Source: Pseudonocardiales bacterium (GTDB taxonomy: Bacteria; Actinomycetota; Actinomycetes; Mycobacteriales; Pseudonocardiaceae). Taken from it: DNA of 64,000 bases. Numbering within the stretch: the stretch's first letter is position 1; each line of letters begins with the position of its first letter. A model generated the notes under the pieces. The model made no database searches. It was not told where the DNA came from and saw only the letters and a list, made by a program, of their open reading frames with translations. Positions 1-9,833 of this stretch are shown here, one piece after another. The position numbers and the translations under genes were made by a program. The DNA lies in NCBI GenBank assembly GCA_019243635.1, contig JAFAUB010000152.1:1-64000 (forward strand). The letters are read 5' to 3'.

Positions 1-2
1 CC

Positions 3-140
3 GACATCACCGACGACCAAACCTACCTCAACCGCGTAGCCACCGAACTCAACAACCGACCACGCCGTATCCTCGGCTACCGAACCCCAGCAGAAGTCTT
101 CGCCAACCTCCTGGCCAGCTCAATTGCTTCCACCGGCTGA
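3..140 (+). pseudogene. IS30-family transposase, C-terminal end (cut by window edge)
   Basis: The open frame runs from the window edge to a TGA at 138-140. It reads as the last 45 residues of an IS30-type DDE transposase: the stretch LNNRPRRILGYRTPAEVF is typical of the end of the integrase core in that family. The rest lies outside the window, so whether the element is intact cannot be judged. The DNA after the stop shows no obvious terminal inverted repeat. It marks the left edge as mobile DNA. Confidence 0.7.
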
Positions 141-152
141 TACCGCCCCCAG

Positions 153-362
153 CTGAACGCCCTGCAGTCCCAACACGCGGACATAGCACGCGACCTGCGG
201 CCGGCCGAAGAAGACTGGTGTGCAGCCCACGCGGAGGGCCAGAACGCCGCCCTCCTCGCCGAACGGCGCAGACACCGAGAGATCGGGTTGCGGGAAACCT
301 CATGGCTGATCGAGCAGATCCGCGGCTGGCTCGCTGACACGGACGCCGAGATCCACCGACGC
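153..362 (+). pseudogene. Orphan helical coding fragment
   Basis: The frame continues open after the transposase stop and reads as a charged helical segment rich in Glu, Arg, Ala and Leu (for example RETSWLIEQIRGWLADTDAE). It looks like the tail of a DNA-associated or coiled-coil protein. There is no start codon with a ribosome-binding site, and after about 365 the composition becomes random. The parent family is not recognised. It is probably a relic brought together by insertions. Confidence 0.25.
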
Positions 363-457
363 GCGCCCCACGAGACCACTTTCTCTCGTGGTGACAACGG
401 ATCGTCGTCATCAGCGAAACGCACGGCGCCGGTCCCGGTTGGCACCCCGGCGTTCCC

Positions 458-796
458 TTATCGTCCCGTCTCATGGTTCTCCGGCAAGCACTGCCGCCAC
501 ACCATGTCTAGGCGTTGACGGGAGGCGAAACCCACAGCCTGGTATACTGCGCACCGCAGACGCCTACGCCAGAACCGCCACACCCATCTCGTCCACCCGC
601 AGTATCGGCACTGGCCCCGTTTGTTCACACGGTGCCACCTGACCAGCATGACCACGCCCGCGAGCAGCCGCACCACCTGCTCTCTGAGTTCGGCCGGCTC
701 TATCGGCTCTTCGTCACTGAGTCTCTTCATCAGCTGCTCAAGCTTTTCTGAAGCAACCGATCCTGGGTTTCCCAGACGTTGCTCACCGCTCCCCAT
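458..796 (-). CDS. Conserved small actinomycete protein, unknown function
   Basis: A 112-residue protein with an ATG start at 796. The N-terminal half is a charged helix (EKLEQLMKRLSDEEPIEPAELREQ). The C-terminal half is unusually rich in Arg, Trp and Cys (CRYCGWTRWVWRFWRRRLRC), with a CxxC pair that could bind a metal. The composition is that of a real protein and resembles short hypothetical proteins of Pseudonocardiaceae. No catalytic motif is seen. It lies between degraded transposase and transporter fragments, which suggests an accessory location. Confidence 0.6.
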   Translation of the reverse strand: MGSGEQRLGNPGSVASEKLEQLMKRLSDEEPIEPAELREQVVRLLAGVVMLVRWHRVNKRGQCRYCGWTRWVWRFWRRRLRCAVYQAVGFASRQRLDMVWRQCLPENHETGR

Positions 797-980
797 GAGG
801 CTCTACGGTATGCACCGGAAGGGCCGGCGGCCCGCTGACAAGAACCTCTCCCTCGATGACCGCTCCCCTCACCCCCTCGGCCCGTCCCGCCAGCCCTGCG
901 GGAACAACGACCCGTCGCCCATGTCCACCACGAGCACCCGCAGCGGCACGCCCCCGGCCGGAGGCTGCGCCCGATGCCCG

Positions 981-1403
981 GCCGCGCTGGCCGGCCGCGC
1001 GGTCGGGCTTGTGCCCGGCACAGCCCACCGCTACCCCGACGAGCTCTCAGGCGGGCAACGCCAACGCGTCGCGGTGGCACGAGCCTTCGCCACCCGACCC
1101 ACCCTGCTGCTCTGCGACGAGGTCACCTCCGCGCTGGACGTATCCGTCCAAGCGACCATCCTCGAACTGATCACCACGCTCGCCACGACGTTCACCACCA
1201 CCGTGGTGTTCGTCAGCCACGACCTCGCCGTCGTCCACACGATCTGCCGGCGCACGATGGTGATGCGGGCCGGGCGAATCTGCGAAGACGGACCAACAGG
1301 CGAGCTTTTCACGGCGCCACGCCACCCGTACACCCGGGAACTCATCGCCGCCATCCCCTCGCTGCCCGCAGCGATATCAGGTCTGACCCGAATCCGCGAG
1401 TAG
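981..1403 (+). pseudogene. Peptide/opine ABC transporter ATPase, 5'-truncated
   Basis: The frame ending at 1403 encodes the second half of a DppD/OppD-type ATPase. The ABC signature LSGGQRQR is present, followed by a Walker-B-like LLLCDEVTSALD, the H-loop FVSHDLAVV and the C-terminal ELFTAPRHPYTREL stretch of oligopeptide importer ATPases. The Walker A half is missing, and upstream sequence in this frame is antisense to the gene at 458-796. No permease or binding-protein gene lies nearby. It is a remnant, not a functional subunit. Confidence 0.75.
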
Positions 1404-1505
1404 CAGGGCGACACGGGCCCGGAGTTGGTGATGGGTGTCGCTCCGGCCTGGGATGATGTCGGTTGCGAAGCAAAGGCATCTCAGGAGGGGACACCCACCG
1501 GGTGG

Positions 1506-1953
1506 ACACGTTACGGGATATGCGTCGGGTGCGGGGCACTGTTGCGTTCGCCGCTGACGGAACGGGGCATCGCGGTGGACCACGTGACGACCTACCGTTG
1601 GGTGCAGCGGTTCACCCCGCAGCTGATCGGTGCGGCACGTCCCTGCCGGCACGTCCCGAGAGATCGCTGGTTTGTGGACGAGACGTATGCGAAGGTCGCC
1701 GGACGGTGGATTTATCTGTATCGGGCGATCGACCAGTACGGCCAGGTCACCGACGTTCTGGTTTCCCCGAAGCGGGATCTGGCGGCCACCCGTCGGTTCT
1801 TCCTCCGCGCCCGCGAACACGGTCCGTGCCCGACCGAGGTGACCACCGACCGGGCATCGGCCTACCCGCGAGCGCGCCAAGGAGCTGATGCCCGCCGCGT
1901 GCCACGTCACTGAGCGGTACGCGAACAACCCTGTCGAAGCCGATCATGACGTG
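1506..1953 (+). pseudogene. IS6-family transposase, frame-broken
   Basis: From about 1540 the frame reads as an IS6/IS26-type DDE transposase: ERGIAVDHVTTYRWVQRF, then DRWFVDETYAKVAGRWIYLYRAID with the first catalytic Asp, then VTTDRASAYPRA with the second. Near 1880 the frame is lost. The continuation (PAACHVTERYANNPVEADH) resumes one frame over from 1888 and stops being transposase-like near 1953. The N-terminal helix-turn-helix is also poor. The DDE domain is therefore split and the copy is inactive. Confidence 0.75.
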
Positions 1954-2534
1954 CTAGGGCCCTGGTCCCCCCATCCACGCTCAAGGCATGACCGAGCCTG
2001 TGCCCGGAAACCCGCTCACCACAGAACGCTGGTGCGCTTCACCGTGACGTGGCACCCTCTTGGCTGTTTGATGGATGGCATGGACGAGTCCGATCACAAC
2101 ACCCAGTCCAGCCTGCCCGCCGTGACTGTCCCGAGGCCGGTGATGGGCGCGCGCCGAGCGGAGCAGCAACCAGCACGACGGCACTCCGGCAGGCTGCCCG
2201 ATCGGCTGCGCCGCGCGAGCCGACATCCCGCGGTGGCCGGCTCCCTGGTCACCGCCGCCGGGCTGATGCTCCAGGCCTGCCTCAAACGGGCCCTTACGCC
2301 GCGGAGCGGGTCCGCCGGGCTTGCCAGATCCTCTACCACCCCGGCGCCCGCCGCGGTGACCAACGGCCGGTCCCTGGTGCTGTTCAGCCGCACCGTCGTC
2401 GTCGAGACCTGGACCGTGCGGGGCGACCGGAGCTGAGCACCGGTCTCGACCTCATCCCACAGCGGGTGAACCACTCGATGACGTCACGGGGGTCGTAGCG
2501 CCCGACTCGACGTCCGCGTCATGGCACGGTGGGG
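1954..2534. other. Stretch without a recognisable gene
   Basis: This stretch contains open frames of 80-180 codons, but none has recognisable protein composition or a plausible ribosome-binding site. It is probably decayed sequence at the edge of the transposase remnants. Confidence 0.4.
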
Positions 2535-4025
2535 TTAGGGCGACCAGGGAATCGTGGGCGGGGGCAGTGTCGGCGGGTCGAGAAACGGTGGGGGCGCGGA
2601 GAGGTTGAGGAGATCCCACGGCGCGAGCGCGTCGGCGTCCCGGCGGGTCAAGGGTGGCAGGTTCCACTTCTCTTCGATGAGCTTGAGTGCGGAGGTGTGG
2701 TCGAACGGGGTCGAGGACACGTAGTCGCGTCTGGCGTAGGGGCAGACGACGACGGCGGGCACCCGGAATCCGTAACGGTCGTAACGTCCGCCGCCGGAGT
2801 CCACCCGGCGGAGTCGGGCCCCTATCCCGAAGTGTTCCACCAGCCATCGCAGCGGCCCGGTGCTGTCAGCGAGGCTGTGCGGGAGCACGTCGTCGGGTTC
2901 GGCTGCGGGTGGGGGTGGCACGTGGTCGTAGTATCCGCCGTGTTCGTCGTAGAGCCAGATGAGCAGGGTGTGTGGCCAGCCCGGGCCGTGCATGACGGCG
3001 TTGACGACCGCGGCGGCGAAACCCTCTCCGAGGCGGATGTCCTGCGGGTTCTCCTCCGAGTACACCTCGAAGTCCGGGTCGACGATGCTCACCGGCGGCA
3101 GCGTGCCCGCCGCCGCGTGGTGGAAGAAGTGTTCGATGTGGCGGAGGTGGCCGATCGTTCGCGCTAGTCCCAGGGGGTACAGGTTCGCCGTGCACTGGAG
3201 CTCCCCGCGGATGGTGCGCTCGAGACCGGGGAGCAGCTGCCGGAGCAGCAACGTCACCGTGCGGGCGGCGCGGAGTCCGGCTGCGCCGGCGAGTCGCGGG
3301 CCGAGCAGGCGCAGCGCCGGGACGTGATGGTAGTTGACCCACCCGATGCCGTGCCGGTTGAGCAGGTCGAACAAGGTGCCGGATCGGGGGTAGTCGATGA
3401 TGCCGGCGATCACGTCGTCGATCAGGCCGTGCGCGGTTGCCGCGATGAGGAAGCGCCGGTTGGGGAACGTCGGGCCCAGACAGGAGCAGAACCAGCGCTC
3501 CGCGAGTGGGAAGGTCCGCGCGAGCCCGGTGTAGAAGGGGAGGTCCTCGGCACTCCAGTAGCCCATTGCCACGCTGGCGTCGGCGTCTGCGGCGATGTCC
3601 TGGATGCTGGTCACGAACCCGTCGTTGCGGCCCTGGTCGAACTGCAGATGACTGGCGCGCCAGCTCTGGGAGGGCACATGCTCCTTCTGCTTGGTGGTGG
3701 GCAAGTGGTGCGCGGGCACCGGGGTGCCGTCGCGACGACGGTTCACCGGCGGTGGGTCGGGCAGCCCGTCGCCGCGGCCCAGCGTGCCCAAGTAGTTGTC
3801 GAACGAGTGGTTCTCCATCATCAGCAACACGATGTGACGGATCTGGGGGACCCGGTCCGTGCCGGGCGGCAGCGACGGGTCGGGCAGCATCGCCTGGTCC
3901 CAGGCGGCGTCACGATGCCGCAGCCGCCGCCGACCCGACACCCGGTCCAGTCGCTGCCACATCTGCGACATCCCCACCCCCACCGTCGTGGCTCTGGTCC
4001 GACCCGCCCTCATCCCGGCGACCAC
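2535..4025 (-). CDS. Phosphoesterase family protein (phospholipase C / acid phosphatase type)
   Basis: A 496-residue protein of the PF04185 phosphoesterase family. The hallmark HIVLLMMENHSFDNYLG begins near residue 65 and supplies the metal-binding Glu-Asn and the region of the nucleophile. Further family features are the PNRRFLIAATAHG segment, the PPVSIVDPDF stretch and the WLYDEHGGYYDHVPPP metal site. The C-terminus (YGFRVPAVVVCPYARRDYVSSTPFDHTSALKLIEEKW) is also typical. Members hydrolyse phosphodiesters or phosphomonoesters such as phosphatidylcholine. No clear signal peptide is seen, unlike many secreted family members; the start could be a few codons downstream. It stands alone and diverges from the gene at 4134. 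Confidence 0.85.
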   Translation of the reverse strand: MVAGMRAGRTRATTVGVGMSQMWQRLDRVSGRRRLRHRDAAWDQAMLPDPSLPPGTDRVPQIRHIVLLMMENHSFDNYLGTLGRGDGLPDPPPVNRRRDGTPVPAHHLPTTKQKEHVPSQSWRASHLQFDQGRNDGFVTSIQDIAADADASVAMGYWSAEDLPFYTGLARTFPLAERWFCSCLGPTFPNRRFLIAATAHGLIDDVIAGIIDYPRSGTLFDLLNRHGIGWVNYHHVPALRLLGPRLAGAAGLRAARTVTLLLRQLLPGLERTIRGELQCTANLYPLGLARTIGHLRHIEHFFHHAAAGTLPPVSIVDPDFEVYSEENPQDIRLGEGFAAAVVNAVMHGPGWPHTLLIWLYDEHGGYYDHVPPPPAAEPDDVLPHSLADSTGPLRWLVEHFGIGARLRRVDSGGGRYDRYGFRVPAVVVCPYARRDYVSSTPFDHTSALKLIEEKWNLPPLTRRDADALAPWDLLNLSAPPPFLDPPTLPPPTIPWSP

Positions 4026-4133
4026 CCCCGGCGGGCGAACTAGACTATGACATCTTCGTCGGACATCTTCGTCGCCCTCGGACCGGGCACGTGTCCGCTG
4101 AGGGATGTGACGTCACCGCGGCCAGGAGCGCAT

Positions 4134-4826
4134 ATGAAGATCGGCATCATCGGTGCGGGCAACATCGGCGGCACCCTGACCCGGCGTCTTGCGGCGCTCG
4201 GGCACGAGGTCTCCGTCGCGAACTCGCGCGGCCCCGAAACGCTGCGCGACCTGGCCGCGGAGACCGGCGCCACCGCGGTTTCCGTCATTGAAGCGGCGCG
4301 CGAGAAGGATCTCGTCGTCATCACCATCCCGCAGCGGAACGTTCCCGACCTGCCGGGCGACCTGTTCGCTGACACGGGCGACGTCGCGGTCGTGGACACC
4401 GGCAACTACTACCCCCGGCAGCGCGACGGCCGCATCGACGTGATCGAGGAGGGCATGGTCGAGAGCCGCTGGGTGGAACGGCAGCTGGGTCGACCAGTGA
4501 CCAAGGCGTTCAACAACATCTACGCGGATCACCTGCGGGACAACGGCCGCCCGGCAGGTGCGCCCGGACGCATCGCCCTGCCGGTAGCCGGTGACGACGA
4601 CGGCATGAAGGCAGTGGTCATGCGCCTGATCGACGAGCTGGGCTTCGACGCCGTGGACGCCGGAAGGCTGGACCAGTCCTGGCGCCAGCAGCCCGGCACC
4701 CCCGTCTACACCACAGACCTCGACGCGGACGGCGTACGACGCGCCCTGTCGGAGGCGAGCCCGCAGCGCTCACCCCAGTGGCGCGCCACACCCCACAGCC
4801 CCGGCAGTCTCCTCGATCCGAGGTAG
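4134..4826 (+). CDS. NADPH-dependent F420 reductase-like NAD(P)-binding protein
   Basis: A 230-residue protein whose ATG at 4134 follows a CAGGAG ribosome-binding site. The N-terminus MKIGIIGAGNIGGTLTRRLA is a classical dinucleotide-binding Rossmann fold (GxGNIG). It continues with VANSRGPETL, where Ser/Arg favour NADPH, and with ITIPQRNVPDLP and VVDTGNYYPRQRDGRI. This matches the NADP oxidoreductase, coenzyme F420-dependent (PF03807) group. The C-terminal part (TKAFNNIYADHL, then DAGRLDQSWRQQPGTPVY) is as in homologues. Whether the partner is F420 or another oxidant cannot be told. It is divergent from the phosphoesterase gene. Confidence 0.8.
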   Translation: MKIGIIGAGNIGGTLTRRLAALGHEVSVANSRGPETLRDLAAETGATAVSVIEAAREKDLVVITIPQRNVPDLPGDLFADTGDVAVVDTGNYYPRQRDGRIDVIEEGMVESRWVERQLGRPVTKAFNNIYADHLRDNGRPAGAPGRIALPVAGDDDGMKAVVMRLIDELGFDAVDAGRLDQSWRQQPGTPVYTTDLDADGVRRALSEASPQRSPQWRATPHSPGSLLDPR

Positions 4827-5843
4827 GGCGCAGGCCCGAGCTGCGACCCATCGCCGCATCACCACGGGGTTAGGCAGGTGCCTGAGCAACACCCCGGTAG
4901 TCGGGCCACAGCTCGGCACCCAACCAGGCAATATGTTACTCCGTTTGAGTGGCTTCGACGTCGACTCTTCTCGCTTCTGGTGGTTCGCGGTTACCGCTAT
5001 TGCACGATCACACTGCGGCCGAGACGCTCAGATGGCTGGATCCTCTAGTAAGACTCAGATCATTGTGGGTGCTCTGGCCTCGATGAGGGCACACCGTCAC
5101 GCACGGCCGTTTCAAGATCATTAACTGAGGGGTTCGCGTGGGGACGGACCCCTGTCACCGGGTGCGGGCAGGGGGTCGGTATTCCATTGGTGGATCGCAC
5201 CTGCCGGGGGCTTGATCGCTGGAAGTGAGCCGTGGCCGTGCGCTGCTGCACGGCCACGGCTCACTTCCAGCGATCAAGATGGGAGAATCGAATCCCGGCG
5301 CAAGCTACGAATTAACGATCCCGAAACGACCGTGCATCGTCACGGTCCACCGGAAGTCCGTCCCAGAAGGCAGGGAGGTCGGAAAGGCGAGGTTGGCCGG
5401 TTATCGCACGCCGAGAGGCCCGACCGCGGGGGCCCGGCCACCTTACGGGAACCTTAAGTTTCGCTGAAATCCCAGCGAAATAAACCTATGTGCAGGTTAC
5501 CCGACGTCACAACAGAGTGGATCTTGTTAATCTCACCGTAATTTTACGGAAATAAACACCCGGACGGGTGTTGACCCACCGTGTCGGGTCGGTCCTAAGG
5601 TGGTTACGGGCGCCCTCGCGGGGAGATGATCTCCCGCTTCGTGATGTAGAGTCGCGGATCGGTCCTTTGATCGAACACAGTTGCACATCGAAACAGCTGC
5701 ACATCGAACACAGCTGCAGCCGGTGGACGGAAAAATCTTCCACTTGGCCGAACCACGGGTCAGTCACGAATGCTGCGACGCGTCCGTGTCAGTAGTTCCA
5801 GTGGTCACCCAACCGATTCGTCGGGGAATCAGGGAGTCAGGTT
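4827..5843. other. Intergenic region of about 1 kb
   Basis: No convincing protein gene. It is less GC-rich than its surroundings near 5450-5560 and contains two hairpins: a 31-bp perfect stem (5211-5278, listed separately) and an 8-bp stem with a 6-base loop at 5459-5480. A weak promoter-like pair, TTGACC at 5571 and CCTAAG at 5594 with a 17-base spacer, points toward the coiled-coil gene at 5844; it would give a leader of more than 200 bases. Confidence 0.4.
5211..5278. repeat. Perfect 31-bp inverted repeat (hairpin)
   Basis: Arms 5211-5241 and 5248-5278 are exact reverse complements, separated by the 6-base loop GCTGCT. No run of T follows either arm, so it is not a standard intrinsic terminator. 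It lies in the middle of a gene-free kilobase, 385 bases downstream of the stop at 4826. Confidence 0.85.
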
Positions 5844-6428
5844 GTGACGTCATCACAGCAGTCCAAGTCCGCCATCGACCGGGATGAGGGAGGAGTCCAG
5901 AGCCAGCGCTACCAGGACGAGCGCGCTCTCGTTGACCTGACGGTCAGCGAGCTGCAGCGGGACCTGCAGCGAGTGGAAGACCAGGCTCGTATGGCCCAGC
6001 AGGATGCCCACAGCGCACGGCAGGGCGCGCAGCAGGCCAAGAGCGCCGCCCAGCATGCGCAGATCCAGGCGCGGCAGGCCCAGAACCAGGCCCAGCAGGC
6101 ACAGAGCCAGGCCCAACAGGCACAGAACCAGCTGCAGCAGGCGCAGAGCCAGGCCCAGCAGGCACAGAACGAGGCGCAGCAGGCCAACCAGCGCGCTCAG
6201 CAGGCGCAGGGTCAGGTGCAGCAGGCGCAGAGCCAGGTGCAGCAGGCGCAGAACGAGGCGCAGCAGGCCAACCAGCGTGCTCAGGGCGCGCAGGAGCGGG
6301 CCGACCAGGCCAACCAGCAGGCCCAGCAGGCCGAGGACCAGGCCCAGCAGGCACACAACCACGCCCACCAGGCCCAGACTGATGCGGGGCAGATCCGCAC
6401 GAGCGCCCGGCAGCTTCAGCGGGTGTGA
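5844..6428 (+). CDS. Gln/Ala-rich heptad-repeat coiled-coil protein
   Basis: A 194-residue protein with a GTG start. The first 55 residues are mixed and charged (DERALVDLTVSELQRDLQRVEDQ). Residues of about 60-180 are a nearly pure tandem array of a seven-residue unit close to QQAQxQA, with N, S, E or R at the variable positions. The regular heptads with Ala at core positions predict a long uninterrupted helix. At DNA level it is a 21-bp-periodic repeat. There is no signal peptide or membrane segment. The function is unknown; a cytoplasmic scaffold or stress-protective hydrophilic helix is possible. A terminator-like hairpin follows at 6474. Confidence 0.75.
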   Translation: MTSSQQSKSAIDRDEGGVQSQRYQDERALVDLTVSELQRDLQRVEDQARMAQQDAHSARQGAQQAKSAAQHAQIQARQAQNQAQQAQSQAQQAQNQLQQAQSQAQQAQNEAQQANQRAQQAQGQVQQAQSQVQQAQNEAQQANQRAQGAQERADQANQQAQQAEDQAQQAHNHAHQAQTDAGQIRTSARQLQRV

Positions 6429-6473
6429 CGCCCACCGGCTCACGCCGGTGCCGTCGAAGGATGAGCGACAACC

Positions 6474-6501
6474 GAGGGGCCATCCGCGCGGGTGGCCCCT
6501 C
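6474..6501. terminator. Terminator-like hairpin after the coiled-coil gene
   Basis: A 9-bp perfect GC-rich stem (6474-6482 with 6493-6501) lies 46 bases after the stop of the coiled-coil gene. The trailing sequence CGCTCTTCG is only slightly T-rich, as is common in actinomycetes. A smaller stem at 6433-6450 precedes it. Confidence 0.45.
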
Positions 6502-6610
6502 CGCTCTTCGCCAGCCTGGGTGAGATATGACTGTAGTCTCCCGCCCGCTCGCCCCGCATGCCCCGCGCAGGACCCGCCAGATCAGGACTCGAGGATGAAA
6601 CAGTGCCGTG

Positions 6611-7474
<864 letters not shown>

Positions 7475-7478
7475 TCAA

Positions 7479-7491
7479 GGTACGTAGTACC
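7479..7491. promoter_or_regulatory. Operator-like palindrome GGTACGTAGTACC
   Basis: A perfect 5-3-5 inverted repeat 25 bases upstream of the hydrolase start, in the divergent gap before the FMN reductase gene. The same 13-mer occurs in reverse orientation at 60269-60281 upstream of carD. The binding protein is unknown. Confidence 0.45.
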
Positions 7492-7623
7492 GTCAGGAGC
7501 GGCGGTCCGCCACTTCGGGCAGCCGGAGGTCACCCGTGACGCTGATGTTCCCGGCGCTGATGTCCCGGCGCTGTCCACGGACCCGCACGCGCCATCGTGT
7601 GACCACTCGACATCGGAGGCCAC

Positions 7624-8271
7624 ATGTCCCTCCCTCAGCCCGTTCGGTGTCTGGTCTTCCCGGCATCGCTGCGCCACGACTCGCTCAACGGACGGCTCGC
7701 CGCTCTGGCGGAACGCACGATCGAGGCCTACGGCGGTACGGTCGACCCCGCCACCATGCGTGACTTCGACTGCCCGTCCTACGACGGCGACGTCCAGGAC
7801 GCCGAGGGTTTTCCACCAGGCGCCGAGAAGCTGCGCAGCCGACTGGAGGAAGCCGACGCCTTCGTCATCTCCTCGCCCGAGTACAACTTCTCGATGCCCG
7901 GAGCGCTGAAGAACGTCATCGACTGGGTCTCCCGCTATGGCCCGCAGCCGTTCAGGGGCAAGCACTGCCTGCTGATGTCGGCCTCGCCGTCCATGGCCGG
8001 CGGCAACCGTGGACTGTGGGCGCTGCGCCAACCGCTGGAACACCTGGGGGCCGACGTCTACCCGGACATGTTCTCCCTGGCTCAGGCCCACCAGGCGTTC
8101 AGCGCGGAGGGCCGCATCACCGATCCGCAACTGCAGCATTGGTTCGATGGCAACATCACCGGTTTCCTGGACCTGGTGGAGGCCGCCAAGCACTACCCGT
8201 GTGCCAAGTCGGCCTGGATCGAGTTCCTCGGCGAGGCCGACACCCCGGCCACCCACCGGGTGGAGCAGTGA
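7624..8271 (+). CDS. NADPH-dependent FMN reductase family protein
   Basis: A 215-residue flavodoxin-fold protein. CLVFPASLRHDSLNGRLA is the phosphate-binding loop, and ADAFVISSPEYNFSMPGALKNVIDWVSR is the flavin-ring-binding segment typical of the FMN_red family (SSPEYN...P..LKN..DW). These enzymes reduce FMN or quinones with NAD(P)H. The start ATG follows AGGCCACATG with only a weak ribosome-binding site. The C-terminus is longer than in the shortest members. The genes on both sides appear unrelated. Confidence 0.85.
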   Translation: MSLPQPVRCLVFPASLRHDSLNGRLAALAERTIEAYGGTVDPATMRDFDCPSYDGDVQDAEGFPPGAEKLRSRLEEADAFVISSPEYNFSMPGALKNVIDWVSRYGPQPFRGKHCLLMSASPSMAGGNRGLWALRQPLEHLGADVYPDMFSLAQAHQAFSAEGRITDPQLQHWFDGNITGFLDLVEAAKHYPCAKSAWIEFLGEADTPATHRVEQ

Positions 8272-8566
8272 CGGGCAGTCGGCAGGACGCCCCGGCCGTG
8301 CACGGTATGCGCTGTCAGTCGGAAAAGCGCGATCGTGCGACACGGCGAGACGAACTCACCCTGGATGCCAGGACTAGGCGCTCGCCGAGCGGGGTAGTCA
8401 ACACCGCACACAGTTACGAGACGGGCCCACCGAAGCGGGTACGTCAGCAGCGGATGACGGGGTGGCCCAGATGGCGAGTCGGTCGGGTGACGTGGTTGAT
8501 ACCGTTGAACTGCCCGGAGCGGGTATCGTGGGTGGCTGGGAATGCCACTGGGACCACGAGCGTGAG

Positions 8567-9331
8567 ATGACCACTCCCCTCCGGCTCGATGCCCACTTTC
8601 GGGGCCCCGTCCTGGTGGTGCGCCCGGCGGGGACGCTGATCTGCGAGACCTACGAGCGGCTGCGGGACGGTCTGCTCAAGTTCGCGGCTGAGGAACCCAG
8701 GGCGATCGTGGTGGACCTGGCGGGCATGCGGGTGACGAGTGCCTCGCTGCTGACGGTGTTCGCGACCGTTTGTGACCGCATCAGCGCCTGGCCCGGAGTG
8801 CCGATCGTCCTGGCCGCGGCGGGACACTCGCTACGTACCCTGCTCGGCTTCAGCGGCGTCTCGCGGTTCGTCCCGACTTACCACAGTGTCAGCGAGGCCC
8901 TCGAGGGTCTCGAGGCTGCACCCCGCCGCCGCCGCCAGGTCGAGCTGCCCTGCGACCCAGCGAGCGCGCGGCTGGCCAGGCAGGTCGTCGATCAGACCTG
9001 TCACGAGTGGGGGATCCCGGGGATGGTCCCCGACGCCGCGGTGGTCGCCTCGGAGCTGACCGACAACATGGTGTGCCACGCGCGTTCGGACGGCTGGCTG
9101 CGCCTGGATCTGCGCAGCAACATGCTCACTATCGCGGTGGCCGACGCGGACTCGCGCCTACCTCAGCTGCGGGTGCCCGGCATCCGCGGCGTCGGCGGCC
9201 GCGGGCTGCTGCTCGTGGACAGGCTCAGCCGAATGTGGGGAACCGCATCCCAGCTTCCCGTCGGCAAGGTGGTCTGGGCGGTACTCACCATTCCCGCACG
9301 GCGGAGCGCTCGTAAACACCCTGGTCAGTGA
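8567..9331 (+). CDS. STAS domain fused to anti-sigma-type histidine-kinase-like ATPase
   Basis: A 254-residue protein. Residues 1-105 form a STAS (anti-sigma-factor antagonist) domain with AIVVDLAGMRVTSASLLTVF around the usual phospho-acceptor Ser. Residues of about 120-245 form an RsbW-like HATPase domain: DAAVVASELTDNMVCHA is the N-box and PGIRGVGGRGLLLVDRLS the G-box. Such pairs switch alternative sigma factors or stress responses; having both in one chain suggests self-regulation or integration. An upstream in-frame start at 8462 exists but adds sequence unlike a STAS domain, so ATG 8567 was chosen. No sigma factor gene is adjacent. Confidence 0.8.
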   Translation: MTTPLRLDAHFRGPVLVVRPAGTLICETYERLRDGLLKFAAEEPRAIVVDLAGMRVTSASLLTVFATVCDRISAWPGVPIVLAAAGHSLRTLLGFSGVSRFVPTYHSVSEALEGLEAAPRRRRQVELPCDPASARLARQVVDQTCHEWGIPGMVPDAAVVASELTDNMVCHARSDGWLRLDLRSNMLTIAVADADSRLPQLRVPGIRGVGGRGLLLVDRLSRMWGTASQLPVGKVVWAVLTIPARRSARKHPGQ

Positions 9332-9528
9332 GGACGATGCGGCCGGCGTGGGCGCGTTGTCGATGACGGGGGTACCGCACGGAGTGGGGACGCGGTGAGC
9401 TGGGGTTTACTGCGGGTTGAAGAGGGGTAACCGAGTGCGACAACGATCGTGGTACCGGCGGAGGAAGACCGGGCCGTGAAGGGTGGAGCCGGGGCGTCGC
9501 CCGAGACTGTAGAGGGGAGTCGGAGAAA

Positions 9529-9780
9529 ATGACTGTTGGGGTGGTCGTCCTGATGGTATCCGCCTTAGTGATCTTTGTTTTCGGCGTGCTTACGGGGCAC
9601 AGGTTCAGCGAGCGAAAGCTCGCGTCCCAAGAGAGACGGCAAGCGGCAGCGCAAAGCTTCCTCTACAGGCAGTTGCATGAGCTTCAGGCCGCTAGACAAG
9701 AGGACCACTCCGCGCAGCGGGACGGGGGATCTTTCTCCTCAAGTCCGGGGACTCCCCGCAGCACCCGGGTCATGGACTGA
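9529..9780 (+). CDS. Small single-pass membrane protein
   Basis: An 83-residue protein. ATG 9529 follows a good ribosome-binding site (GGGAGTCGGAGAAA). Residues 4-22 form one membrane segment (GVVVLMVSALVIFVFGVLTG), followed by a basic helix (RFSERKLASQERRQAAAQ) and a polar tail. It resembles small anchor proteins with a short cytoplasmic coiled segment. No family is recognised. It may share a transcript with the gene at 9834. Confidence 0.6.
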   Translation: MTVGVVVLMVSALVIFVFGVLTGHRFSERKLASQERRQAAAQSFLYRQLHELQAARQEDHSAQRDGGSFSSSPGTPRSTRVMD

Positions 9781-9833
9781 CCAGTGACCGGAGGCGGCCA
9801 TGGGGAGCGCCTCCCACGCCTCGGAGGGATCTC

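Noticed and set aside
621-980. N-terminal extension of the ABC ATPase fragment
   Set aside because: It lies antisense to the gene at 458-796 and contains no Walker A motif.
5900-6400. Possible CRISPR-like repeat array
   Set aside because: The periodicity is 21 bp, without spacers, and is in frame with a coding heptad repeat.
5853-6443. Leu/Gly-rich minus-strand frame opposite the coiled-coil gene, looking like a membrane protein
   Set aside because: The complement of a CAG/GCC-rich repeat necessarily encodes Leu/Gly runs; no ribosome-binding site or independent homology.
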